From positions 1 to 64,000 of the forward strand of contig CAWAOM010000007.1 in the NCBI GenBank assembly GCA_963783695.1: a stretch of DNA of 64,000 nt, in the 5' to 3' direction. This DNA is from BM003 sp963783695. GTDB taxonomy: Bacteria; Pseudomonadota; Gammaproteobacteria; Steroidobacterales; BM003. The notes beneath the pieces are model-generated. The model ran no database searches. It was not told where the DNA came from and saw only the letters and a list, made by a program, of their open reading frames with translations. The position numbers and the translations under genes are program-made. This document shows positions 16,305-23,845 of this stretch, one piece after another. How positions within the stretch are numbered: position 1 is the stretch's first letter; every line of letters starts with the position of its first letter.

Positions 16305-17489
16305 CTAGTTGCAGCGAATTGCAACCGCCGCCGCCGCCGCCCGTGCCTTGTCGCGTGCTTCCTCCACTGTTTCGGCCCGCGCCAGGCAGACGCCCATCCG
16401 CCGTTTGCCGCGAACTTCGGGTTTCCCGAACAGACGCAGATCGGTATCCGGCTCGGCCAGCGCTTTCTGCAGGCGATCGAACAGGATTTCCTTTGAGTCG
16501 CCCTCGGCAAGTAGCACGCAGGAAGCCGCCGGGCCGTGCTGTCTGATGACCGGAACCGGGAGCCCGAGGATGGCGCGAATATGCAGCGCGAACTCCGAGA
16601 GGTCCTGTGAAATTAATGTGACGAGGCCAGTGTCGTGTGGTCGCGGCGAAACCTCGCTGAACCATACTTCGTCGCCCTTGATGAACAGCTCGACTCCAAA
16701 AATACCCTGCCCGCCGAGGGCGTTTGTGATCGTGCTGGCAATCGACTGCGCCTGTTCCAGCGCCGCGTCACTCATCGCCTGGGGTTGCCAGGATTCGCGA
16801 TAATCGCCGTCGGCTTGCAGGTGTCCGATGGGTGCGCAGAAAATTACGCTGTCCGCTCCGCGCACCGTCAGCAACGTGATTTCGTAATCGAAATCGACCA
16901 GGCTCTCGATGATCACCCGGCCGCCGCCGGCCCGTCCGCCTTGTTGTGCGTCGCTCCAGGCCGGGTCGATATCGTGCGGGCTGAGAATAAGACTCTGACC
17001 TTTGCCCGACGAACTCATCACCGGTTTGACGAGACAGGGAAGGCCTATGCTGGCGACTGCCTCACGGTATTCCTCCACGGACCCGGCGAAAAGATAACGC
17101 GACGTTGGCAGATCCAGTTCCTCTGCGGCGAGCCGGCGAATGCCTTCGCGGTCCATCGTCAGGCGCGCTGCCCTTGCGGTTGGAATCACCCGGAATCCCT
17201 GCTCCTCGAGTTCGATCAGCCGTGGCGTTGCAATGGCCTCGATTTCGGGCACGATGAAATCGGGTTCTTCCTGCCTTATCAGTGCCTCGAGCGCGTCACC
17301 ATCGAGCATATCGAGCACGTAAGCGCGATGGGCGACCTGCATCGCCGGTGCATTGGCGTAACGATCTACCGCGATGACCTCGACTCCAAGACGCTGTGCC
17401 TCGATAGCGCATTCCTTGCCAAGTTCGCCGGCGCCGAGCAGCATCAATCGCGTTGCGCGTTCCGTCAGGGGTGTTCCGATTGTAGTCAT
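16305..17489 (-). CDS. purT: Formate-dependent phosphoribosylglycinamide formyltransferase, 394 aa
   Basis: ATP-grasp enzyme of purine synthesis that formylates GAR using formate and ATP. N-terminal GTPLTERATRLMLLGAGELGKE, then the ATP-grasp region with PVMSSSGKGQSL and the metal-binding stretch GVELFIKGDEVWFSEVSPRPHDTG are diagnostic of PurT rather than PurK. Length equals E. coli PurT (392). It is convergent with the DUF4136 lipoprotein and alone in its transcription unit. Confidence 0.96.
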   Translation of the reverse strand: MTTIGTPLTERATRLMLLGAGELGKECAIEAQRLGVEVIAVDRYANAPAMQVAHRAYVLDMLDGDALEALIRQEEPDFIVPEIEAIATPRLIELEEQGFRVIPTARAARLTMDREGIRRLAAEELDLPTSRYLFAGSVEEYREAVASIGLPCLVKPVMSSSGKGQSLILSPHDIDPAWSDAQQGGRAGGGRVIIESLVDFDYEITLLTVRGADSVIFCAPIGHLQADGDYRESWQPQAMSDAALEQAQSIASTITNALGGQGIFGVELFIKGDEVWFSEVSPRPHDTGLVTLISQDLSEFALHIRAILGLPVPVIRQHGPAASCVLLAEGDSKEILFDRLQKALAEPDTDLRLFGKPEVRGKRRMGVCLARAETVEEARDKARAAAAAVAIRCN

Positions 17490-17721
17490 AAGGGCTGGTT
17501 TCGTTTTTGGTTGGCTGGCCGCACCAGCGATGCCGGCCGCGGCGAGTGATTTCCAGATCGTCTTCGCGGCCGTGTAGCCGCCTACATTACCAGTAGCCGC
17601 TTGTCCTTGGATAGCATCGGCAGCAGCAGCGGATTCAGCCGCTCATGGGCCCCGGTTGTCGCGCATAGATTTACGGATGGCGTGATAGGATTCGCTTTTT
17701 TCGCTACACGGCGGACCCTCA

Positions 17722-19098
17722 ATGCAGACAGCTCGATTCTCCGGCGCGCTCCTGGTTTTGCTTCTCGCGGGATGTGGCGGCGAACCGCCCGATGAGGCGG
17801 TGCATGACAGTGCTTATGCTTCGACCTATGCTGCGGCAGAGGCGGCGACGGTGGCGATTGTCAATGCCACGGCACTGACCGGCACCGGCAAACGTATCGA
17901 TGCTGCGACCATCGTCATGGTCGATGGCCGCATTGAAATCGTCGCAGCCGACCTTGCGCCTCCGCGCGGTGCGACCGTTGTGGATGCCGCCGGTAAGTGG
18001 GTGACCCCCGGTATTATTGACGTGCACTCGCATCTCGGCGTCTATCCCTCGCCGTCGGTTGCGGCACACTCCGACGGCAACGAGATGGTTGATCCCAATA
18101 CGGCCCAGGTCTGGGCGGAGCATGCGGTGTGGCCCCAGGATCCGGGATTTGCGCTGGCGCTCGCCGGCGGTGTTACGTCGATGCAGGTTTTGCCCGGTTC
18201 GGCCAATCTGTTCGGTGGCCGGTCGGTAACCCTGAAGAATGTGTCCTCACGCACAATGCAGGGGATGAAATTCCCGGGGGCGCCGTATGGTCTGAAGATG
18301 GCCTGCGGCGAGAATCCGAAGCGTGTCTACGGTACCGGGAAGGGCAGCGCGCCGATGACGCGCATGGGTAACGTGGCCGGTTATCGCGAAGCCTGGATCA
18401 AGGCGGCCGCCTACAAGAAAAAATGGCAGGGTTTCGCGAAGGATGGCGGCGAAGAGCCTGAGCGCGACCTGCAACTCGAAACGCTGGCCGGTGTGCTCGA
18501 TGGTGAGATCCTGGTGCACAACCACTGCTATCGCGCCGACGAGATGGCGATCATGCTCGATGTCGCGCGCGAATTCGGCTACCGGGTCACCGCGTTTCAC
18601 CATGCGGTGGAGGCCTACAAAATTGCCGATTTGCTGGCCGAGTCGGGTACGTGTGCCGCGGTCTGGGCCGACTGGTGGGGGTTCAAGGTGGAAGCGTTCG
18701 ATGCGGTCCGGGAAAATGCCGCGATGGTCGATGCGGCAGGTGCATGCGCGATCGTCCACTCGGATTCCGCGACAGGAATCCAGCGTCTGAATCAGGAAGC
18801 CGCGAAGATCATGGCGGCGGCGCAGCGTTCCGGCTGGGACGTCACCCCGGAGCGCGCCATCGTCTGGATCACCGCGAATGCAGCGAATGCGCTCGGTATC
18901 GGCGACCAGACCGGCACTCTTGAGTCCGGCAAGATGGCAGATGTTGTGATCTGGGACGGTAATCCGTTCAGCGTCTATGCTCGGGCGGAACGGGTCTACA
19001 TAGACGGTGTGCTGGCGTTCGATCGCAACGATGCGGATATGACGCCGCAATCGGACTTCATGCTCGGTCTGGATATTGCAGGAGGGTCGGGCCAATGA
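17722..19098 (+). CDS. Amidohydrolase-family lipoprotein (imidazolonepropionase-like), 458 aa
   Basis: Signal peptide with lipobox LLAGC, so probably membrane-anchored in the periplasm. The TIM-barrel metal site is intact: DVHSHLG (HxH), LVHNHCYRADE, a following FHHAVEAYK, and the aspartate in HSDSATG. The C-terminal urease-like beta domain (GTLESGKMADVVIWDGNPF) is typical. Substrate unknown; relatives include dipeptidases and cyclic-amide hydrolases. It overlaps the next amidohydrolase gene by four bases, so the two are made together. Confidence 0.87.
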   Translation: MQTARFSGALLVLLLAGCGGEPPDEAVHDSAYASTYAAAEAATVAIVNATALTGTGKRIDAATIVMVDGRIEIVAADLAPPRGATVVDAAGKWVTPGIIDVHSHLGVYPSPSVAAHSDGNEMVDPNTAQVWAEHAVWPQDPGFALALAGGVTSMQVLPGSANLFGGRSVTLKNVSSRTMQGMKFPGAPYGLKMACGENPKRVYGTGKGSAPMTRMGNVAGYREAWIKAAAYKKKWQGFAKDGGEEPERDLQLETLAGVLDGEILVHNHCYRADEMAIMLDVAREFGYRVTAFHHAVEAYKIADLLAESGTCAAVWADWWGFKVEAFDAVRENAAMVDAAGACAIVHSDSATGIQRLNQEAAKIMAAAQRSGWDVTPERAIVWITANAANALGIGDQTGTLESGKMADVVIWDGNPFSVYARAERVYIDGVLAFDRNDADMTPQSDFMLGLDIAGGSGQ

Positions 19099-20375
19099 TC
19101 AGAAAAATATCAGTGTTCGTCGCTCTGCTTGCGCTGGCCGGTCCTGTCAGTGCCGACGAGGATATTGTCGCGATCGTCGGCGGGCGCATTCATACGCTGG
19201 GTCCGGCCGGGACGATCGAGCGGGGGACCGTTGTGATCGAGGGCAATCGCATCGTCGCGGCGGGCGAGAAGATTCGTGTCCCGGTTGGCGCCACGATAAT
19301 CGATGCGACCGGCAAGGAGGTCACACCCGGGCTGTTTGACGCCCACAGTTATTTCGGTGTCGAGGAGATATCGCTGGTTGAGGCAACAGTTGACCGTTAC
19401 CAGATGGGTGCCCACCTGACCGCGGGTTTCGATATTGCCGACGCCATAAATCCCTACTCCACGCTGATACCGATAAACCGGATCGAGGGGGTCACCCGTG
19501 CCGCAGTGGCACCGGCGGCTACCGAGGGTAGTGCGGTTCTCATCGGTCGTGGGGCGGTGATCCACCTGGGTGGCGGTGACGACTTCATTACCGAGCGCCA
19601 CGCAGCGATGTACGTCGTTTTGGGCGATAGCGGCGGCGCGCTGGCGGGAGGTTCGCGGGCCGCGGCGCTGCTCGCACTGCGCGAGGCGCTCGAGGACGGC
19701 CAGGACTGGGCCGCGCATCGTGATGAGTACGACAACCGTCAACGCCGGAGTTACGTTGCGAGCCGCCCCGATCTCGAGGCAATCGCGCCGTTGCTGAGCG
19801 GACGGATTCCGTTGATTGCCGAGGTCAACAGGGCGAGCGATATCGAGGCAGCGATCCGGCTGGCCGAAGATTTCGGGTTGCGCCTGGTCGTGCTCGGCGG
19901 AAGCGAGGCGTGGAAGGTGGCAGGGCAACTCGCCGCGGCCAGGGTGCCGGTGATGCTGGATCCGCTGGCCAACCTGCCCGGCAGCTTCGATCGCCTCGGC
20001 TCCACGCTGGAAAATGCGGCGCGCCTGCAGCGTGCCGGTGTCAGCGTCGCGTTTGTCAGTGCCGACGGCCACAACGCGCGCAATCTGCCCCAGGCGGCGG
20101 GCAATGCGGTTGCCTATGGCATGGATTACGATGAAGCGTTGCGCGCGATCACCGTCAATCCGGCGCGAATCTTTGGCATCGATCGCAGTTACGGCACACT
20201 GCAACCTGGGAAACTCGCGGATGTCGTCGTATGGAGCGGCGATCCGCTGGAGGTGACGACTTTCGCCGAGCAGGTTGTGATTGACGGACGCATTATCCCG
20301 ATGACGAGCAGGTCGACGCTGTTGCGCGACCGCTATCGCAATCTCGACAAAACGATGCGCCCCGGCTATCGCTGA
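19095..20375 (+). CDS. Exported amidohydrolase-fold protein with degraded metal site, 426 aa
   Basis: Signal peptide (VFVALLALAGPVSADE), then a barrel homologous to the preceding gene. The metal ligands are altered: the HxH motif reads HSY (GLFDAHSYFG), the site that is HNH in the neighbour reads EVN (LIAEVNRASD), and the third is LGGSEAWK. The last aspartate is retained (VSADGHN), as is the C-terminal domain (GTLQPGKLADVVVWSGDP). It is therefore likely inactive as a metalloenzyme, or uses another chemistry, and may serve as partner of the upstream enzyme. Translation is coupled by a four-base overlap. Confidence 0.85.
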   Translation: MIRKISVFVALLALAGPVSADEDIVAIVGGRIHTLGPAGTIERGTVVIEGNRIVAAGEKIRVPVGATIIDATGKEVTPGLFDAHSYFGVEEISLVEATVDRYQMGAHLTAGFDIADAINPYSTLIPINRIEGVTRAAVAPAATEGSAVLIGRGAVIHLGGGDDFITERHAAMYVVLGDSGGALAGGSRAAALLALREALEDGQDWAAHRDEYDNRQRRSYVASRPDLEAIAPLLSGRIPLIAEVNRASDIEAAIRLAEDFGLRLVVLGGSEAWKVAGQLAAARVPVMLDPLANLPGSFDRLGSTLENAARLQRAGVSVAFVSADGHNARNLPQAAGNAVAYGMDYDEALRAITVNPARIFGIDRSYGTLQPGKLADVVVWSGDPLEVTTFAEQVVIDGRIIPMTSRSTLLRDRYRNLDKTMRPGYR

Positions 20376-20432
20376 TATCGCCATGGCGAGGCGTTTCAGG
20401 TGCGGTTTGCAAGCGCCCCCCGGCTGCGGCGG

Positions 20433-21506
20433 TCAGCCGGATTTGGCTTTGCGTCTGGCATCGCGCCCGTACTGCGCGGTCAGGTCGTATTTTCGCAACA
20501 GTGCCCGCAACTGGTGATAACTCAGACCCAGCGCTTCAGCCGCCAGCATCTGATTATGGCGGCAGCGGCTCATTGCTTCTGCGATCCATGCTTCCTCGAG
20601 TTTGCGAACCTCGTCCTTCAGATCGACCGGCATCGCCATCGACATCAGCTGAGCGGTTCGGTCCGTGACGTTACTCGGAGTCGATGACTCGTCATCCGCC
20701 TCCGGTTCGGCCGCTTGCGCAAACTTATTGGCGAATGGGTCAAATACGATGCGGTCGATCCGCGCATCGGGTTCGGTCGAGCGATACACAGATCGCTCCA
20801 CTGCGTTTTTAAGCTCGCGAACGTTGCCCGGCCAGGGGTAGGCAAGCAGAGCCGACGCGGCCCGGGTGGAAAACCCGGGGAAGTAGCTGCGCCCGAGTTC
20901 GCTGGTTATGGCCACCGCGAAGTTTTGAGCCAGGGGCAGGATATCTTCGAGCCGCGCGCGCAGCGGTGGTACGTTGATCACATCGAAAGCCAGCCGGTCG
21001 AGAAGATCGCGGCGGAACCGACCCTGCTCGGCGAGTTGCGGCAGGTCTTCGTTGGTTGCCCCGACGACTCGCACATCTACCCGGATAGTGGCTGAGCCGC
21101 CGACCCGCTCGAATTCACCGTACTCGATGACCCGGAGTATTTTTTCCTGCATTCGTAGCGGAATCGTGCCGAGCTCGTCGAGCACGAGGGTGCCGCCATC
21201 GGCGCGCTCGAAGCGACCCGTATGGTCACGTGTAGCGCCGGTAAAAGCGCCTTCGACATGGCCGAAAAGCTCTGTTTCAAGAATGGTCTCCGGCAGCGCG
21301 GCGCAATTGACCTTCACCAACGGTTGCCCCCACCTCGGCGACAGGTAGTGCAAGCGGCCCGAAATGAGTTCCTTGCCGGTGCCGCGTTCACCAATGACCA
21401 GTACCGGTTTGGCCAGGCCGGCTGCGCGCGAGACGTGCTCGAGCATGGCAAGGAAGGCCGGCGCCTCGCCGATCAGGCTTGTAGATTCCGGGGATAGTTC
21501 TACCAT
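20433..21506 (-). CDS. pspF: Phage shock operon activator PspF (sigma-54 enhancer-binding protein), 357 aa
   Basis: AAA+ sigma-54 activator with no receiver domain, as in PspF. Walker A GERGTGKE (39-46), the sigma-54-contacting loop GAFTGA (86-91), Walker B GGTLVLDE (104-111), and a C-terminal Fis-type helix-turn-helix (about 320-345: MLAAEALGLSYHQLRALLRK). It is divergent from pspA. PspA normally binds PspF and blocks it; envelope stress frees it to activate pspA from tandem upstream sites. The gene has no clear Shine-Dalgarno, and an inverted repeat covers its start codon. Confidence 0.95.
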   Translation of the reverse strand: MVELSPESTSLIGEAPAFLAMLEHVSRAAGLAKPVLVIGERGTGKELISGRLHYLSPRWGQPLVKVNCAALPETILETELFGHVEGAFTGATRDHTGRFERADGGTLVLDELGTIPLRMQEKILRVIEYGEFERVGGSATIRVDVRVVGATNEDLPQLAEQGRFRRDLLDRLAFDVINVPPLRARLEDILPLAQNFAVAITSELGRSYFPGFSTRAASALLAYPWPGNVRELKNAVERSVYRSTEPDARIDRIVFDPFANKFAQAAEPEADDESSTPSNVTDRTAQLMSMAMPVDLKDEVRKLEEAWIAEAMSRCRHNQMLAAEALGLSYHQLRALLRKYDLTAQYGRDARRKAKSG

Positions 21507-21523
21507 TGGTTAAAAATACCAAT
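21505..21523. repeat. Inverted repeat at the pspF start codon
   Basis: ATTGGT and ACCAAT are separated by seven bases (taaaaat). The left arm lies on the first codons of pspF, so the element could be an operator or a hairpin in the pspF leader. It might serve pspF autoregulation; no function is shown. Confidence 0.4.
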
Positions 21524-21528
21524 AAATG

Positions 21529-21569
21529 ACTATAAAAACGACTAATTGGCTAAAAAAACGACTAAATTG
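21529..21569. promoter_or_regulatory. Tandem repeat, probable PspF upstream activating sites I and II
   Basis: Two copies of a 15-base unit, TATAAAAACGACTAA at 21531-21545 and TAAAAAAACGACTAA at 21551-21565, start exactly 20 bases apart, about two helical turns. They lie roughly 100-135 bases upstream of the predicted pspA transcription start, where PspF sites occur in E. coli. Confidence 0.6.
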
Positions 21570-21639
21570 ATTGAGCCGACTTGTAAGAACAGAGAAAAAC
21601 CCTATATACAACATGCAGTTGAGAAGATTGTAGTATTTT

Positions 21640-21653
21640 GGCATGAATCCTGC
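21640..21653 (+). promoter_or_regulatory. Sigma-54 promoter of pspA
   Basis: The string TGGCATGAATCCTGCTT has GG at 21640-21641 and GC at 21652-21653 with the required ten bases between. The expected start of transcription is about 21665, leaving a 31-base leader before pspA. Confidence 0.85.
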
Positions 21654-21695
21654 TTAGAACAGGGTGACCGAAATTTTCGTTAAGAGGGTTTGCAA

Positions 21696-22370
21696 ATGGG
21701 AATCTTTTCGCGCTTCACGGACATCGTGAACTCGAACATCAACTCCATACTTGAGAAGGCAGAGGATCCGGAGAAACTGGTCCGCCTGATGATTCAGGAG
21801 ATGGAGGATACGCTGGTCGAGGTGCGCTCGACCGCCGCTCGGGCCATAGCCGACAAGAAGGAGCTTCGGCGCAAGCTCGGGACTCTCGAGCGCGAAGAAG
21901 GCGACTGGCAGGACAAGGCGGAACTGGCGATTCGCAAGGGTCGTGACGATCTCGCCCGCGCGGCGTTGCAGGAGAAGACGCGCATCACCGAGGGCAAGGC
22001 GAGCCTGGAGGCGCAGTACAACGCCATTGACGAAGGTCTCGACAAGCTCAACAACGATATCGCGCGGCTCGAGGAAAAGCTGGCCGATGCAAAAAACCGG
22101 CAGAAGGCACTGGTGATGAGACATCAGACAGCTACCCGCCGACTGAAGGTGCGAGAGAAACTGCACGACTACAAGATCGAAGATGCGCTGGTCCGTTTCG
22201 AACAGTTTGAGCGCAAAATGGAAACTGTCGAGGGGCGTGTCGAGGCTTACGATCTCGGGCTGAAAAAGGATCTGAGCAATCAGTTCTCCAGTCTCGAGTC
22301 GGAAGAACAGGTCGAGGCCGAACTGGTTCAGCTCAAGCAGAGAATCAGCGAAGGCAACAACGCGTCCTGA
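21696..22370 (+). CDS. pspA: Phage shock protein A, 224 aa
   Basis: PspA/IM30 (ESCRT-III-like) protein. MGIFSRFTDIVNSNINSILEKAEDPEKL is the amphipathic N-terminal helix region, and the remainder is almost wholly coiled coil. It binds stressed membranes, maintains the proton-motive force, and inhibits PspF when not bound. Length matches E. coli PspA (222). ATG at 21696 has GAGGG upstream. First gene of the sigma-54 operon. Confidence 0.97.
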   Translation: MGIFSRFTDIVNSNINSILEKAEDPEKLVRLMIQEMEDTLVEVRSTAARAIADKKELRRKLGTLEREEGDWQDKAELAIRKGRDDLARAALQEKTRITEGKASLEAQYNAIDEGLDKLNNDIARLEEKLADAKNRQKALVMRHQTATRRLKVREKLHDYKIEDALVRFEQFERKMETVEGRVEAYDLGLKKDLSNQFSSLESEEQVEAELVQLKQRISEGNNAS

Positions 22371-22400
22371 GCAGTAAAGTGTGACTTTTGAGGAGCCGAA

Positions 22401-22619
22401 ATGGGTGAAGTGATCGGTATTATTTCAGTGGCGTTCATCGCACCTCTGGTGATCGTTTTGCACTACGTCACCAAATGGCGTGAGTCGAAGTCGCTGTCTA
22501 CCGAAGACGAGAAGCTGTTGCAGGACCTGTGGGACAACGCGCAGCGAATGGAAAGCCGCATCAACACGCTCGAGACGATTCTCGACGACCAGGTCCCGGA
22601 GTGGAGGAAGAAGGTATGA
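22401..22619 (+). CDS. pspB: Phage shock protein B, 72 aa
   Basis: Small membrane protein with one N-terminal span (IGIISVAFIAPLVIVLHYVT) followed by a charged coiled-coil tail (DEKLLQDLWDNAQRMESRINTLE), ending EWRKKV, as in E. coli PspB (74 aa). PspB and PspC sense envelope stress and recruit PspA. GAGG upstream of the ATG. It overlaps pspC by four bases. Confidence 0.95.
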   Translation: MGEVIGIISVAFIAPLVIVLHYVTKWRESKSLSTEDEKLLQDLWDNAQRMESRINTLETILDDQVPEWRKKV

Positions 22620-22900
22620 CCTTCGCCGACATCACGACTCTGGCAAAGTCGCTGTATCGTGACGAGGAGTCCGCGATGCTGCTGGGGGTTTGCTCGGGAC
22701 TTGCCGAGCGCTTCCAGTTCAGTGTTACGGCCGCCCGCATACTGGCCGCGCTGGCACTGGTGTTTTTCACGCTACCTGCCGGGTTCGTTTATCTGACCGC
22801 CGGCGTACTGTTGCCGCGCAAATCACTGCACTTTCATGGCGGTGGAGCCGAGAAACAGTTCTGGCGGTCTACCGGTCGCAACCGCAACGCATTGGGGTGA
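22616..22900 (+). CDS. pspC: PspC-domain protein (first copy), 94 aa
   Basis: Starts by ATGA overlap with the pspB stop. PspC domain: a short N-terminal cytoplasmic segment with LYRDEESAMLLGVCSGLAERFQ, then a hydrophobic span (ILAALALVFFTLPAGFVYLTAGVLLP). It lacks the long periplasmic helix of E. coli PspC and is shorter (119 aa there). It is one of two consecutive PspC-domain genes. Confidence 0.9.
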   Translation: MTFADITTLAKSLYRDEESAMLLGVCSGLAERFQFSVTAARILAALALVFFTLPAGFVYLTAGVLLPRKSLHFHGGGAEKQFWRSTGRNRNALG

Positions 22901-22905
22901 GCAGA

Positions 22906-23304
22906 ATGAGTGAATACGAGCGACAGTCACCGAGCCCGAGACGCTTGTACCGAGACAAGGAACGTGGTGTTTTTTGCGGCGTGTGCGCGGGGCTGGCTGA
23001 TTATTTCGGCATCGACCTTGCGGTGGTCCGGGTACTTACGGTGATCGGTTTTCTTTTCTTTTTCCCGGCTACGTTTCTGACGTATGTCGCTCTGTGCTTT
23101 ATCTTGCCGGTAAAACCGACCCGGCTTTATCGTGACGAACGCGATGAGCGATTCTGGCGCGGAGTCCGGGTTTCACCACAAAACATGTTCTCCGGTCTGC
23201 GTCATCGTTTTCGCGAGTTGGATGCAAGAATGCAACGAATGGAGCGCTACGTGACGAGCTCGCGCTACAATCTCGATCGCGAGTTTGAGAATTTGAAGGA
23301 CTGA
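22906..23304 (+). CDS. PspC-domain protein (second copy), 132 aa
   Basis: Begins five bases after the first pspC with GTGAGCAGA before the ATG. RLYRDKERGVFCGVCAGLADYFGIDLAVVRV is a full PspC domain, with membrane span FLFFFPATFLTYVALCFILP. After it comes a charged tail ending in a coiled-coil (ARMQRMERYVTSSRYNLDREFENL). By length and tail it is the closer match to canonical PspC of the two copies. Probably partners PspB in stress sensing. Confidence 0.92.
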   Translation: MSEYERQSPSPRRLYRDKERGVFCGVCAGLADYFGIDLAVVRVLTVIGFLFFFPATFLTYVALCFILPVKPTRLYRDERDERFWRGVRVSPQNMFSGLRHRFRELDARMQRMERYVTSSRYNLDREFENLKD

Positions 23305-23400
23305 CCTGCCCGGCGGCTTGCGGCAAGTTCTCGGCCGAGGGAGCTGGCGCTGTGGCCGTCGCCGGACTGGGAAATCGTTTTCGCAGCAAATGGGGCAAAG

Positions 23401-23619
23401 ATGAACAGATACGAAATGGTGATGTTCATTATCTTTATTGTTTTTGCGACCGGGGCGCTCAAGCACTATCTCACTCTCCGGCACAAGACGCCGAAGTTGG
23501 ATGACGATACCCGAGAGCGTCTCGCGCGCGTGGATGAGCTCGAGGAGCGTGTGCAGGTTCTGGAGAAGATCGTCACCGATCGCAATTACGATCTGAAGCA
23601 GCAGATTCGCGATCTCTGA
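23401..23619 (+). CDS. PspB-like small membrane protein, 72 aa
   Basis: One N-terminal span (MVMFIIFIVFATGALKHYL) and a charged coiled-coil tail (DDDTRERLARVDELEERVQVLEKIV) ending YDLKQQIRDL. Size (72 aa), layout and coiled coil all mirror PspB, although residue identity seems low. It sits 96 bases after the second pspC, so the operon appears to hold a duplicated and diverged PspB/PspC pair. Alternative: an unrelated small coiled-coil membrane protein. Confidence 0.75.
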   Translation: MNRYEMVMFIIFIVFATGALKHYLTLRHKTPKLDDDTRERLARVDELEERVQVLEKIVTDRNYDLKQQIRDL

Positions 23620-23625
23620 ACCGCA

Positions 23626-23655
23626 GGCCGGTTATGCTATCTCAATTAACCGGCC
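23626..23655. repeat. Inverted repeat after the psp operon
   Basis: Nine-base arms GGCCGGTTA and TAACCGGCC with a 12-base loop, starting seven bases after the last psp-locus stop. No T run follows, so it would be an atypical terminator or an mRNA 3'-end stabilising hairpin. The rest of 23656-23845, before pgi, shows nothing I can name. Confidence 0.45.
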
Positions 23656-23845
23656 CGTTGCCGAAGGCTGCAGACCGGATTCAGCGCCTCAACCGTTTTG
23701 ACGCGGTTCTTATCTTCCCCTCTGAAGTGCTGCCATAAGTAAACCGGCAGGCGCTGCATTTTCCCCCGATCGAACCCGTTCACACTGCATCTGCAATTGT
23801 TGCGGTAAGCTCTGCACCTCGCGCGTCAAAGGAAGGTGTGCCGCA

